Shown here one piece after another: positions 27,168-36,520 of a stretch of DNA of 64,000 bases. Below the pieces are notes generated by a model that had not been told where the DNA came from, searched no databases, and worked only from the letters and a program-made list of their open reading frames with translations. How positions within the stretch are numbered: position 1 is the stretch's first letter; the number at the start of each line of letters is the position of its first letter. Origin of the DNA: Knoellia subterranea KCTC 19937 (lineage in GTDB: Bacteria; Actinomycetota; Actinomycetes; Actinomycetales; Dermatophilaceae). Location of the stretch: NCBI RefSeq assembly GCF_000768685.1, contig NZ_AVPK01000002.1, positions 124,001 to 188,000 of the forward strand, given 5' to 3'. The position numbers and the translations under genes were made by a program.

Positions 27168-28496
27168 TCAGATGTCCCATTCCTCGTCACCCTCGGGCTG
27201 GGTCGGCGCGTCCGCCGCCGTCGGAAGCGTCGCACCGACCATGCCCGCGGCGACCGTGCGGCCGTCGTGGGCATCGATGAGGAGGAAGGAGCCACCCCGG
27301 CGCGACGTCGAGTAGTTCTCGACTGGCACCGGACTGGCGAGCCGCAGGGTCACGAGGCCAATGTCGTTGAGCGACAGGGCTTCTGCCGTCACCGAGTGGA
27401 GGTCGTCGAGGTCGAGGACACCGTCGAGCGTGCGCACCGCCGTCTGAACCGTGCGCGAGCCATGCTTGAAGAGGAGGCGCTGGCCCGGGCGCAGGGGTGC
27501 GTCGCCGAGCCAGCACACGACCGCCGAGATGTCCTGGGTCGGTTCCGGCGCATCGGCCGCAGCGGCGATGATGTCGCCACGCGAGATGTCGATCTCGTCC
27601 GCGAGGCGCAACGTCACCGACTGCGGGGCGAAGGCCTCCTCGAGGGTCCGCTCGCCGAGGTCGATGCCGGTCACCGTGGATCGGCGCCCCGACGGCAGGA
27701 CGACGACCTCATCGCCGATGCGCACGACGCCAGAGGCGACGTGACCGGCATACCCGCGGTAGTCCCGATGAGCTTTCTCGCGAGCGGCGCCCTGGGGGCG
27801 GATGACGAGCTGGACGGGCAGCCGGAAGGCCTCGCGCGTGGGGTCGTCGGAGGTGGGCAGGGACTCGAGGAGCTCGAGAAGGCTGGGACCGGCATACCAA
27901 GGGGTTCGTGACGAGCGCTCGGCGATGTTGTCCCCGTCGAGTGCGCTCACGGGGATGGCCGTGGCCTCCTCGACGCCGAGCTCGCGCGCGACGGCCTGAA
28001 CCTCGGCGTTGACGCGCTCGAAGACCTCCTGGGAGAAGTCGACGAGGTCGATCTTGTTGACGGCAACGATGACGTGCGGCACGCGCAGGAGCGCGGTCAC
28101 GGCCAGGTGGCGACGGGTCTGCTCGAGGACTCCCTTGCGGGCGTCGACGAGGAGGACGACGACGTCGGCGGTCGAGCCGCCGGTGACGGTGTTGCGCGTG
28201 TACTGGACGTGGCCCGGGCAGTCGGCGAGGACGAAGGACCGGTTCGCCGTGGCGAAGTAGCGGTAGGCGACGTCGATCGTGATGCCCTGCTCACGCTCGG
28301 CACGCAGGCCGTCGGTGAGGAGTGCGAGGTCGGCGGCGGTCAGACCTCGGTCGCGCGAGACGCGTTCGACGGCGGCGAGCTGGTCGGACAGCACCGACTT
28401 CGTGTCGTGGAGGAGTCGGCCGACGAGCGTGGACTTGCCGTCGTCGACGGAGCCGGCCGTCGCGAGACGGAGCAGGGTCCCGGTGTGAGCGCCCAT
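27168..28496 (-). CDS. cysN: Sulfate adenylyltransferase subunit 1 (GTPase)
   Basis: 442 residues. An elongation-factor-like GTPase that drives synthesis of adenosine 5'-phosphosulfate from ATP and sulfate with CysD. P-loop GSVDDGKST at about residues 16-24, DCPGHVQYTRN for G3, AVNKIDLVDF for G4. No C-terminal APS kinase fusion is present. The ATG overlaps the cysD stop (TGATG). Longer in-frame starts upstream would lie wholly inside cysD. Confidence 0.93.
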   Translation of the reverse strand: MGAHTGTLLRLATAGSVDDGKSTLVGRLLHDTKSVLSDQLAAVERVSRDRGLTAADLALLTDGLRAEREQGITIDVAYRYFATANRSFVLADCPGHVQYTRNTVTGGSTADVVVLLVDARKGVLEQTRRHLAVTALLRVPHVIVAVNKIDLVDFSQEVFERVNAEVQAVARELGVEEATAIPVSALDGDNIAERSSRTPWYAGPSLLELLESLPTSDDPTREAFRLPVQLVIRPQGAAREKAHRDYRGYAGHVASGVVRIGDEVVVLPSGRRSTVTGIDLGERTLEEAFAPQSVTLRLADEIDISRGDIIAAAADAPEPTQDISAVVCWLGDAPLRPGQRLLFKHGSRTVQTAVRTLDGVLDLDDLHSVTAEALSLNDIGLVTLRLASPVPVENYSTSRRGGSFLLIDAHDGRTVAAGMVGATLPTAADAPTQPEGDEEWDI

Positions 28497-29482
28497 CAGA
28501 AATAGCCTTCCTTCTTGCGGTCCTCCATGGCGGCCTCGGAGATCCGGTCGTCGGCACGGGTCGCGCCGCGCTCGGTCAGGGTCGAGGCGGACACCTCGAG
28601 GACGATCTCGGCGTTCGTCCGAGCCGGGGACTCGACGGCCCCGGTGCACGACATGTCGCCGACGGTGCGGTATCGGACGAGGCGCGTCTCGACGGTCTCT
28701 TCCTCGCGCGGCTCCGAGTACGGGCCGACGGCGAGCCACATGCCGTCGCGCTGGAACACCTCGCGCTCGTGGGCATAGTAGAGCGGCGCGAGCGGGATGT
28801 CCTCGCGCTCGATGTAGCGCCAGACGTCGACCTCGGTCCAGTTGCTGATCGGGAAGGCGCGGACGTGCTCGCCGGGGCGGTGCCGCGGGTTGTAGAGGTT
28901 CCACAGCTCGGGCCGCTGGTTCTTCGGGTCCCACTGGCCGAACTCGTCACGCAGCGAGACGATCCGCTCCTTGGCGCGGGCCTTCTCCTCGTCGCGTCGC
29001 CCGCCGCCGAAGACACCGTCGAAGCGGTGCTCGTTGATGGCGTCGAGGAGCGGCTGGGTCTGCAGCGCGTTGCGCAGACCGTCCGCCCGCTCCCGCAGGC
29101 GACCGTCGTCGAGGTAGTCCTGGACCTTGGCGACCTCGAGCCGGAGCCCGAGACGCTCGACGGTCTCGTCGCGGTAGTCCAGAACCTCGGGGAAGTTGTG
29201 GCCGGTGTCGACGTGCAGCACCGGGAACGGGATCGGCGCCGGCCAGAAGGCCTTCGTCGCGAGGTGCAGCATGACGACGGAGTCCTTGCCGCCGCTGAAG
29301 AGCAACGCGGGCCGCTCGAGCTCACCCACGACCTCGCGGATGATCTGGATCGCCTCGGCCTCGAGGACGTCGAGCTGGTCGAGCACGCGGGAATCAGCGG
29401 CCTCGGGGGCGTCCGTCGTTCCCGTGGTCGGTGCCGACGTGGCGTCCGTCGCCTGTTCGGTTGCGATGGTCACTGCGCTCAT
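28496..29482 (-). CDS. cysD: Sulfate adenylyltransferase subunit 2
   Basis: 328 residues. The PP-loop is LLFSGGKDSVVMLHLA (residues about 62-77). The rest (VLHVDTGHNFPEVLDYRD, FGGGRRDEEKARAKER, FPISNWTEVDVWRYI) is classic CysD. A 40-residue Thr/Ala-rich N-terminal extension is unusual for the enterobacterial enzyme but common in actinobacteria. The start at 29482 overlaps the cysH stop by 4 bp. Catalyses sulfate activation with CysN. Confidence 0.93.
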   Translation of the reverse strand: MSAVTIATEQATDATSAPTTGTTDAPEAADSRVLDQLDVLEAEAIQIIREVVGELERPALLFSGGKDSVVMLHLATKAFWPAPIPFPVLHVDTGHNFPEVLDYRDETVERLGLRLEVAKVQDYLDDGRLRERADGLRNALQTQPLLDAINEHRFDGVFGGGRRDEEKARAKERIVSLRDEFGQWDPKNQRPELWNLYNPRHRPGEHVRAFPISNWTEVDVWRYIEREDIPLAPLYYAHEREVFQRDGMWLAVGPYSEPREEETVETRLVRYRTVGDMSCTGAVESPARTNAEIVLEVSASTLTERGATRADDRISEAAMEDRKKEGYF

Positions 29483-30198
29483 GTGTGGATCCCGCATTCC
29501 GTCTTGGCGAGTCCGGCCCAGCGGCCGGACCTCGGGTCGTCGCCGGGGGCGACACGTTGCGTGCACGGCTCGCAGCCGATCGAGGGGTAGCCGTCGTACA
29601 TCAGGAGGTTGACGGGCACGTTGTGGTCAGTCGCGTATGCCGTGAGGTCGTCGAGCGTCCACGTCACCAACGGGTTGATCTTGACCAACCCGTGCTTCTC
29701 GTCGAAGGTCACGAGCGGGGTCGTGGTGCGAGTCGGTGCCTCGTCGCGGCGCACCCCGGTCACCCAGGCCTCGTAGCCGCCGAGCGTGCGGGCCAGCGGC
29801 TCCATCTTGCGCATGGCGCAGCACCGGGCGGGGTCGCGCTCGTAGAGGTGGGGACCGTACTTCGCGTCCTGCTCGGCGACGGTGAGCTCGGGCAGGACGT
29901 CGACGATCGTCACGTCGAGCTCGTCGGCGACACGTGCTCGGGTCCCGATGGTGTCGGCGAAGTGGTAGCCGGTCTCGAGGAACAGCACGTCCACGCCCGG
30001 TGCATGCTGCGAAATCAGGTGCGGCAGAACGCCTTCGGCCATGCTGCACGCGACGGCGAGAGTTCCCGGGAATGTCTCGGCGGCCCAGCGAGCCACGCCG
30101 GCGGCGTCGGTGTCGTCGAGCTGGGCACCCTCGGCGGCGAGGGCGCGGAGCTCCTCCTCGCTGCGCTTCGTGCGTCCGGGTGTGGTGGTCGCGCTCAT
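29479..30198 (-). CDS. cysH: Adenylyl-sulfate reductase (thioredoxin-dependent)
   Basis: 239 residues. The cysteine pairs RCCAMRKM and CEPCTQRV bind a [4Fe-4S] cluster, which marks an APS reductase rather than a PAPS reductase. The C-terminal TECGIHT holds the catalytic cysteine. It reduces APS to sulfite, so no CysC (APS kinase) is needed, and none is present. Overlaps both neighbours by 4 bp within the operon. Confidence 0.93.
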   Translation of the reverse strand: MSATTTPGRTKRSEEELRALAAEGAQLDDTDAAGVARWAAETFPGTLAVACSMAEGVLPHLISQHAPGVDVLFLETGYHFADTIGTRARVADELDVTIVDVLPELTVAEQDAKYGPHLYERDPARCCAMRKMEPLARTLGGYEAWVTGVRRDEAPTRTTTPLVTFDEKHGLVKINPLVTWTLDDLTAYATDHNVPVNLLMYDGYPSIGCEPCTQRVAPGDDPRSGRWAGLAKTECGIHT

Positions 30199-31898
30199 GT
30201 CAGCTCCTCGTCGGTGACGCGGTGGGCCCAGGTGGCGAAGGACTCGCCGGCGGCGCGCTGCTCGGCGAAACGACGGACGAGACGCTCGACGTAGTCCGCG
30301 AGCTCCGAGGCCTGCACCTTGAGCCCTCGGACGGTGCGTCCAAGCCCGGCCTCGTCGCGCTCGGGGGAGGCAAGACCGCCGCCGAGGTGGACCTGGAAGC
30401 CGGGCACGTTCTCGCCCGCGTCGTTCGTCGTGATGAGGCCCTTGAGGCCGATGTCCGCGGTCTGAATGCGGGCGCACGAGTTCGGGCAACCGTTGACGTG
30501 CAACGCGATCGGCGTGTCCAGCTCGATCCCGGCAAGGCGGTTCTCGAGCTCGGCGATGACCGCGGTGGCCGTGTCCTTGGTGTCGACGATCGCGAGCTTG
30601 CAGTACTCGATGCCGGTGCAGGCCATCGTCGTGCGGCGGAACGGGCTCGGCGTCGTCGTGAGGCCGAGCTCCTCGAGTCCGGCGACGAGCGTGTCGACAC
30701 CGTCGGCCGGCACGCCGAGGACGACGAGCTTCTGGTGGGCGGTGAGACGCACACCGTCGGCACCGACCTGCTCGATGAGCTCGGCGAGGGTCGTGAGCTT
30801 CGTGCCACTGATCCGGCCGACCGTGGGGGCTGCGCCGACGTAGAAGCGGCCATCCTTCTGCTCGTGGACGCCGACGTGGTCGCCCGGGCCCGTGGCGGGC
30901 GCGGGCGCGGGGCCGTCGGGGAGCGCCCGGCCGAGGTACTCGGTCTCGAGGACCTCACGGAACTTCGCCGGCCCCCACTCGGCCATGACGAACTTCAGGC
31001 GTGCCTTGGTGCGCATCCGCCGGAAGCCGTAGTCACGGAAGATCTGGATGACGCCGTGCCAGACGTCGGGCGCGTCCTCCTCGGAGACGAAGACACCGAT
31101 CCGCTCGGCCAGGCGCGGAGCGGTCGAGAGTCCGCCGCCGACCCAGAGGTCGTAGCCGGGGCCGAGCTCGGGGTGGACGACACCGACGAGGGAGATGTCG
31201 TTGATCTCGTGGACGACGTCGAGGCTCGGGTGCCCGGTGATCGCGGTCTTGAACTTGCGCGGCAGGTTCGAGAGCTCCGGGTCACCGAGCCACCGGTCGG
31301 TGATGACCTTGATGAGCTCGGTGGGGTCGATGATCTCGTCGGCGGCGACGCCCGCGACCGGGCTGCCGAGGAACCCGCGCGGAGTGTCGCCGCAGGCCTC
31401 GGTCGTCTGGAGGCCAACGGACTCGAGTCGGCGCCAGATCTCGGGGACGTCCTCGATGGCGATCCAGTGGTACTGGATGTTCTGCCGGTCGCTGATGTCC
31501 GCGCTCTCGCGGGCGAAGTCGGTCGAGATGCCGCCGAGGACGCGCAGGTGGGCGGGGGAGAGGAGCTGCCCGTCGGTGCGCACCCGGAGCATGAAGAACT
31601 TGTCCTCGAGCTCGTGCGGTTCGAGCTGGGCGGTGCGCCCGCCGTCGATGCCCGGCTTGCGCTGGGTGTAGAGGCCCCACCAGCGGAAGCGCCCGTGCAG
31701 GTCCTCACCGGGGATCGAGTCGAAGCCGTCGCGCGCGTAGGTCGTCTCGATGCGCTCGCGGACGTTGAGGCCGTTGTCGGCGGCCTTGAACGCCTCGTTG
31801 GGGTTGAGCGGCTCACGGCCGTCGACGGCCCACTGGCCGTTGGACCTGCCGGTGCGCGGCGGCCGCAGGGTGCGGCTGCCGGAGGCGACGCTCGTCAT
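30195..31898 (-). CDS. sirA: Ferredoxin-dependent sulfite reductase
   Basis: 567 residues. Six-electron reduction of sulfite to sulfide. The siroheme/[4Fe-4S] cysteines are in ACTGIEYCKLA (C-x5-C) and NGCPNSCARIQ (C-x3-C). The two ferredoxin-like repeats (QLLSPAHLRVLGGIS, RLTAHQKLVVLGV) are present. Annotation as nitrite reductase is possible on family grounds, but the operon with cysH, cysD, cysN and siroheme synthase favours sulfite. The start MTSVASGS at 31898 was chosen over a longer frame beginning at 31976, because that extension covers the intergenic promoter. Confidence 0.92.
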   Translation of the reverse strand: MTSVASGSRTLRPPRTGRSNGQWAVDGREPLNPNEAFKAADNGLNVRERIETTYARDGFDSIPGEDLHGRFRWWGLYTQRKPGIDGGRTAQLEPHELEDKFFMLRVRTDGQLLSPAHLRVLGGISTDFARESADISDRQNIQYHWIAIEDVPEIWRRLESVGLQTTEACGDTPRGFLGSPVAGVAADEIIDPTELIKVITDRWLGDPELSNLPRKFKTAITGHPSLDVVHEINDISLVGVVHPELGPGYDLWVGGGLSTAPRLAERIGVFVSEEDAPDVWHGVIQIFRDYGFRRMRTKARLKFVMAEWGPAKFREVLETEYLGRALPDGPAPAPATGPGDHVGVHEQKDGRFYVGAAPTVGRISGTKLTTLAELIEQVGADGVRLTAHQKLVVLGVPADGVDTLVAGLEELGLTTTPSPFRRTTMACTGIEYCKLAIVDTKDTATAVIAELENRLAGIELDTPIALHVNGCPNSCARIQTADIGLKGLITTNDAGENVPGFQVHLGGGLASPERDEAGLGRTVRGLKVQASELADYVERLVRRFAEQRAAGESFATWAHRVTDEELT

Positions 31899-31939
31899 CT
31901 GTTCCTCGTTCCTCAAAGTGGCGTTGTGCTGATGGAAAG

Positions 31940-31956
31940 CATAAGTGTCCGTTATG
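31940..31956. promoter_or_regulatory. CATAA-N7-TTATG inverted repeat upstream of sirA
   Basis: A 5-bp inverted pair 42 bp before the sulfur operon. On the minus strand TATGCT within it could be a -10. It may be the binding site of a sulfur regulator; weak evidence. Confidence 0.35.
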
Positions 31957-32010
31957 AAGCGAGGGGAGTGGTCCACGATGTGACCCGAGTGACCATCTGG
32001 GTGTCTGGGT

Positions 32011-32016
32011 TATCAT
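32011..32016 (+). promoter_or_regulatory. -10 hexamer TATCAT of the SOS gene
   Basis: TATCAT ends 7 bp before the ATG at 32024, so the transcript is probably leaderless. It touches the SOS box. Confidence 0.55.
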
Positions 32017-32031
32017 CGAACACATGTTCGA
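32016..32031. promoter_or_regulatory. LexA-binding SOS box
   Basis: TCGAACACATGTTCGA is a perfect match to the actinobacterial SOS consensus TCGAAC-N4-GTTCGA. It spans the end of the -10 element and the start codon of the small gene at 32024, so LexA would block both polymerase and the leaderless start. Confidence 0.85.
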
Positions 32032-32455
32032 GAGTCCGGCGCCGCCTCCGCTGCGCCGTGCCGCGAGCCCCGGTGCCCCCGGCGGATCCCGCCGTCCGGG
32101 GCCTCCCGGGTGGCCCGACCGCGTGCCCCCACCGGGAGCGCCAGGCTGGCAGGTGCCCGCCGTTGGCTGGCTGCTCGACCACTGCCCGTCGGACTACCGC
32201 ATGTATGCCGTGTGGCGCCGTCACCCGATCGCCCTCGCCTGGGTGACCGCGCACCACCTGGACGCGCAGCTGGGAGCGATGCGGACGGCATACAGGGGTC
32301 TGCGGGTCGACCTCGGGGAGCACGTCGAGCCCGAAGGGATCGCGGCGGCGCTCGCCGCTCTCGAGGCGGAAGGGGCGCGACTGCTCGCGGCCCGCAGGGC
32401 CGCCGGTCTCCTGCTCGAGGCGATGCAGGGGCACGCCTTCGTGCCGAGGCTCTGA
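32024..32455 (+). CDS. SOS-controlled small protein of unknown function
   Basis: 143 residues. The first 40 are Pro/Gly/Arg-rich and disordered (RRAASPGAPGGSRRPGPPG). From about residue 45 it looks helical: WLLDHCPSDYRMYAVWRRHPIALAWVTAHHLDAQLGAMRTAYRGLRVDLGEHV, ending in LLLEAMQGHAFVPRL. It is not recognised as a named family. It carries a perfect LexA box over its start. In many actinobacteria short unnamed genes accompany imuB/dnaE2 under LexA, but neither follows here. It is monocistronic, with the M4 protease gene 141 bp downstream. Confidence 0.7.
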   Translation: MFESPAPPPLRRAASPGAPGGSRRPGPPGWPDRVPPPGAPGWQVPAVGWLLDHCPSDYRMYAVWRRHPIALAWVTAHHLDAQLGAMRTAYRGLRVDLGEHVEPEGIAAALAALEAEGARLLAARRAAGLLLEAMQGHAFVPRL

Positions 32456-32596
32456 GTGTGCAGGGGAGTTCTTGACCGAGGTATACGTTGAGTAAGGAGT
32501 TGACCAAGTCCCTTCCGAAGCGGTGCCGGACGCGGCTTTGATGAGGCCCACTCGCGCGTCCGCGCAGTGACCTCGACACACGACAAGGAAGTCCCC

Positions 32597-34213
32597 ATGC
32601 GTCGATCCCTCTCCGTCCTCGCCTGCCTCGCAGCCGGCTCGGCGGCCATCGCCACGGTCGTCCCGGCGGCGTCGGCCCGGCCCGCCGACCCCATCGGTCC
32701 GCTCCGCCAACTCGACGTGGCCTCCGTGGGCGCGTCCGCGGAGCAGGCGCTGCGTGCGGCCCCCGGACTGCTGCGGCTCGCCGCCGGGGAGGACCTCATC
32801 GCGTCCTCGGCGCTCGGCGAGAGTTCCGGTGCCCGTCACGTGCGGATGAACCGAACGTATGCCGGCCTGCCCGTTCTCGGTGGTGACCTCGTGGCACACC
32901 TCGGTGCCGACGGTGCCGTCGACTCGGTCAGCCAGACCCTGCGTGCTCCGCTCACCGTCTCGACGACGCCGAAGATCACGTCCGCCAAGGCCCGACAGGC
33001 GACGCGCCCGACCCTTCCTGCCGGCGTGAACCTCGACAAGGCCGCACCGACCCTCGCCGTCGACGCCACCGACGGCACCCCGCGACTCGTGTGGGACGTG
33101 CGGGCCAGCGGAGTGCGCGAGAACGGCACCCCGAGTCGACTGCACACGTGGGTCGACGCCACGACCGGGGCCGTCGTCGGTTCGGCCGACGAGATCCACG
33201 AGGCCGACGGCAGTGGATCCTCGCTCTACAGCGGGACGGTGACGATCCAGACGACGCAGTCCGGCTCGAGCTACCAGCTCAAGGACACGACGCGCGGCAA
33301 CTCCCAGGTCACCGACATGGGCAACAAGACCGACAGCATCTTCTGCCAGATCCTCCAGATCGGCTGCTCGGCCGGAACGCTCTACACCGACGCCGACAAC
33401 GTGTGGGGCACGGGCTCGAATTTCAACCGGCAGACCGCCGCCGTGGACGCTGCCTACGGTCAGGCGCGCACGTGGGACTACTTCAAGAACGCCCACGGCC
33501 GCAACGGCATCTGGAACACCGGTCAGGGCTCGCCGAGCCGAGTTCACTACGGCTCGAACTACGTCAACGCGTTCTGGGACGGCAAGCAGATGACGTATGG
33601 CGACGGTGACGGGTCCTCGTTCGGGCCGCTCGTCTCGCTCGACGTCGCTGGCCACGAGATGAGCCACGGCGTCATCGAGAACTCGGCGAACCTCACCTAC
33701 TCCAAGGAGTCCGGTGGCCTCAACGAGTCGACGAGCGACATCTTCGGGACGATGGTCGAGTTCAGCGCGAACAACCCGAACGACCCGGGCGACTACCTCA
33801 TCGGCGAGGAGTTCGACCTCGCCAAGGGACTCGGCTTCCGCCGCATGGACAACCCGAGTTCGGACGGCTCGTCGGTCAACTGCTGGAGCTCGTCGGTCGC
33901 GAACCTCGACGTGCACTACTCCTCGGGTGTGGGCAACCACTTCTTCTACCTGCTCGCCGAGGGCTCGGGCGCCAAGACCTTCGGTGGGAAGGCGCACAAC
34001 TCCACGACGTGCAACGGCACGACGATCAGCGGCATCGGCCGCGACGCCGCCGCGAAGATCTGGTACCGCGCGCTCACCGTCTACATGACGTCCTCGACGA
34101 ACTACTCCGGCGCACGCGCCGCGACCGTCAAGGCTGCCGGCGACCTCTACGGAGCGTCGTCCACGCAGGCCGCCGCCGTGGCCAAGGCCTGGGACGCCGT
34201 CTCGGTGAAGTAG
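32597..34213 (+). CDS. Secreted M4 (thermolysin-family) metalloprotease
   Basis: 538 residues. A signal peptide (MRRSLSVLACLAAGSAAIATVVPAASA) is followed by an FTP-type propeptide to about residue 190 and the mature protease. The zinc site is HEMSH near residue 354, with the third ligand in GGLNESTSD. Degrades extracellular proteins, broad specificity by family. AAGGAA 7 bp upstream of the ATG is a ribosome site. The 3' flank holds a hairpin (34280-34328). Confidence 0.9.
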   Translation: MRRSLSVLACLAAGSAAIATVVPAASARPADPIGPLRQLDVASVGASAEQALRAAPGLLRLAAGEDLIASSALGESSGARHVRMNRTYAGLPVLGGDLVAHLGADGAVDSVSQTLRAPLTVSTTPKITSAKARQATRPTLPAGVNLDKAAPTLAVDATDGTPRLVWDVRASGVRENGTPSRLHTWVDATTGAVVGSADEIHEADGSGSSLYSGTVTIQTTQSGSSYQLKDTTRGNSQVTDMGNKTDSIFCQILQIGCSAGTLYTDADNVWGTGSNFNRQTAAVDAAYGQARTWDYFKNAHGRNGIWNTGQGSPSRVHYGSNYVNAFWDGKQMTYGDGDGSSFGPLVSLDVAGHEMSHGVIENSANLTYSKESGGLNESTSDIFGTMVEFSANNPNDPGDYLIGEEFDLAKGLGFRRMDNPSSDGSSVNCWSSSVANLDVHYSSGVGNHFFYLLAEGSGAKTFGGKAHNSTTCNGTTISGIGRDAAAKIWYRALTVYMTSSTNYSGARAATVKAAGDLYGASSTQAAAVAKAWDAVSVK

Positions 34214-34279
34214 TCGGTCACCGGGGAGCGTCCGCTGCCGGCCCACACTCCACAGGGGGACCGACCCCGGAGGGGCGAT

Positions 34280-34328
34280 CACGGGCTCCGCACTCCTGCC
34301 TCGCACGAGGGAGGGTGTGGAGCCCGTG
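34280..34328. terminator. Imperfect inverted repeat after the M4 protease gene
   Basis: CACGGGCTCCGCACTC at 34280-34295 pairs, with two mismatches, with the sequence ending GGAGCCCGTG at 34328. Likely the transcription end of the protease gene. Confidence 0.55.
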
Positions 34329-34433
34329 AACGTTTCGTGAGGGTGGTGCGGTCGACACCCGAGGGGGAGCGGCAGCAGCAACGGAAGCACCTAGACTCTT
34401 GCGGATGGACAACCGCACCGAGAGGGAGAACGC

Positions 34434-36302
34434 GTGAGCGTGCTGGAGCGCATTCAGGGGCCTGACGACCTCAAGGACCTGACTCGTCCGGAGCTGGAGA
34501 CCCTGGCTCAGGAGATCCGAACCTTCCTCGTCGACGAGGTGTCCCGCACCGGCGGCCACCTCGGACCGAACCTCGGCGTCGTCGAGCTCACCATCGCGAT
34601 CCACCGTGTGTTCGACAGTCCGCGCGACGCCGTCGTCTTCGACACCGGCCACCAGTCCTACGTCCACAAGCTCCTCACCGGGCGCCACGACTTCTCCGGG
34701 CTCCGCAAGCAGGGCGGCCTGTCCGGCTACCCGAGCCGCGCCGAGTCCGAGCACGACGTCGTCGAGAGCTCGCACGCCTCGAGCTCGTTGTCGTGGGCCC
34801 ACGGCATCGCGGCCGGACGCGTCGTCACGGGGGCGAGCGACCGGCATACCGTCGCGGTCATCGGTGACGGGGCACTCACCGGCGGCATGGCCTGGGAAGC
34901 CCTCAACAACATCGCCGCGGAGTCCGACCTCCCGCTCGTCATCGTCGTCAACGACAACGAGCGGTCCTACGCGCCGACGCGCGGCGGTCTCGCCGACCAC
35001 CTCTCGACCCTGCGGACGACGCGCGGCTACGAGCGCTTCCTCGACTGGGGCAAGAACACCCTGCACCGCACGCCCGTCGTCGGCGGTGCGATGTACGAGA
35101 CGCTGCACGGCGTCAAGAAGGGCATCAAGGACATCGTGGCGCCGCAGGGTCTCTTCGAGGACCTGGGGCTCAAGTACATCGGGCCGGTCGACGGGCACGA
35201 CGAGGCTGCGCTCGAGCAGGCGCTGCGTCGCGCGAAGGCGTTCAACGGACCGGTCCTCGTCCACGTCATCACCCAGAAGGGCAAGGGCTACGACCCGGCG
35301 GTCAACGACGAGAGCGACCAGTTCCACGCGGTCGGCGTCATCAACCCCGAGACTGGCCTGCCGCTCGAGATCTCCGGCCGGAGCTGGACCGACGAGTTCA
35401 GTGACGCGCTCGTCGAGCTGGGGGAGGAGCGCAAGGACATCGTCGCGATCACCGCGGCCATGATGATCCCGGTTGGACTCGACGCGTTCGCCAAGCGCTT
35501 CCCGGATCGCACCTTCGACGTGGGCATCGCCGAGCAGCACGCGACGACGATGGCCGCTGGCCTGGCGTATGCCGGCCTGCATCCGGTTGTCGCGATCTAT
35601 GCGACCTTCCTCAACCGGGCCTTCGACCAGCTCCTCATGGACTGCGCGCTGCACAAGGCCGGAGTGACGTTCGTCCTCGACCGATCGGGGATCACGGGGC
35701 CGGACGGCGCATCGCACCACGGCATGTGGGACATGTCGATCGCCGGCATCGTCCCGGGCCTGCACCTGGCCGCGCCTCGCGACGGGCAGCAGATCCCCAT
35801 CGCCCTGCGCGCCGCCGTCGACATCGACGACGCGCCGTCCGTCATCCGCTTCCCCAAGGGGTCGGTCGCCGATGCGATCGAGGCCGTCCGGACCGTCGAC
35901 GGTGTCGACGTGCTCGCCGAGCCCGACGCGGAGGAGGTCGACCTGCTCCTCGTCGGCGTCGGGTCGATGGCGGCGACGGCGCTTACCGTGGCCGAGAAGC
36001 TCGCGGCCGAAGGACTCCGCGTCCGGGTCGTCGATCCGGTCTGGGCACTGCCGGTCCACCCTGTGATCGGTGAGCTTGCCCGGAGCGCGTCGCGCATTGC
36101 CGTCGTCGAGGACAACTCGGTGTCGGGTGGTGTCGGCTCGCACGTCGTGAAGTCGTTGCGGGACAGCGGAATTGACACGCCCGTGGAGCTCTTCGGCCTG
36201 CCGCGCGAGTTCCTCGACCACGGCTCCCGCGGGCAGGTGCTCGACCTCGTCGGTCTGACTCCGGACGCGGTCAGTGCGAAGCTGCTCGACACCCTCCGCT
36301 GA
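34434..36302 (+). CDS. dxs: 1-deoxy-D-xylulose-5-phosphate synthase
   Basis: 622 residues. First step of the MEP isoprenoid pathway: condenses pyruvate and glyceraldehyde-3-phosphate with thiamine diphosphate. The thiamine site is [17 protein letters not shown] (residues about 141-158) with NDN following; the transketolase-type middle domain has [12 protein letters not shown] start with a GAGGGAG ribosome site; a TAGACT hexamer at 34392-34397 may be the -10, giving a leader of about 30 nt. In M. tuberculosis dxs lies near RNase D and hemE, here split by accessory genes. Confidence 0.94.
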   Translation: MSVLERIQGPDDLKDLTRPELETLAQEIRTFLVDEVSRTGGHLGPNLGVVELTIAIHRVFDSPRDAVVFDTGHQSYVHKLLTGRHDFSGLRKQGGLSGYPSRAESEHDVVESSHASSSLSWAHGIAAGRVVTGASDRHTVAVIGDGALTGGMAWEALNNIAAESDLPLVIVVNDNERSYAPTRGGLADHLSTLRTTRGYERFLDWGKNTLHRTPVVGGAMYETLHGVKKGIKDIVAPQGLFEDLGLKYIGPVDGHDEAALEQALRRAKAFNGPVLVHVITQKGKGYDPAVNDESDQFHAVGVINPETGLPLEISGRSWTDEFSDALVELGEERKDIVAITAAMMIPVGLDAFAKRFPDRTFDVGIAEQHATTMAAGLAYAGLHPVVAIYATFLNRAFDQLLMDCALHKAGVTFVLDRSGITGPDGASHHGMWDMSIAGIVPGLHLAAPRDGQQIPIALRAAVDIDDAPSVIRFPKGSVADAIEAVRTVDGVDVLAEPDAEEVDLLLVGVGSMAATALTVAEKLAAEGLRVRVVDPVWALPVHPVIGELARSASRIAVVEDNSVSGGVGSHVVKSLRDSGIDTPVELFGLPREFLDHGSRGQVLDLVGLTPDAVSAKLLDTLR

Positions 36303-36312
36303 CACAGGCCCG

Positions 36313-36387
36313 CGACTCATTGCCTCGCTGGGACACGAGTTCGGCGGTCTCGGCCGAGGAGTCGTGTCCCAGCGCGGCAATAAGTCG
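36313..36387. repeat. Intergenic inverted repeat after dxs
   Basis: Arms 36313-36338 and 36362-36387 match at 24 of 26 positions as reverse complements. The core CGACTT-N-TTGCC-N4-TGGGACA is the same as that of the cluster at 869-967. It begins 10 bp after the dxs stop. A stem of 26 bp could also act as a terminator. Confidence 0.6.
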
Positions 36388-36520
36388 GACGTGAGACGAG
36401 GTGGGGGCACACGACGCCGGGGGAGTTGTGGGGTCGGAACCCATGCGCGGTCCGGACCGTCCGGCATACGGTCGCAGTTCTCGGGTGGCATCCGGCGACC
36501 CGTCACGTGAAGGGGAGCCC

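Noticed and set aside
27168-30198. Missing cysC (APS kinase) as a pathway gap
   Set aside because: CysH has the iron-sulfur cysteines of an APS reductase, which takes APS directly, so the kinase is not needed.
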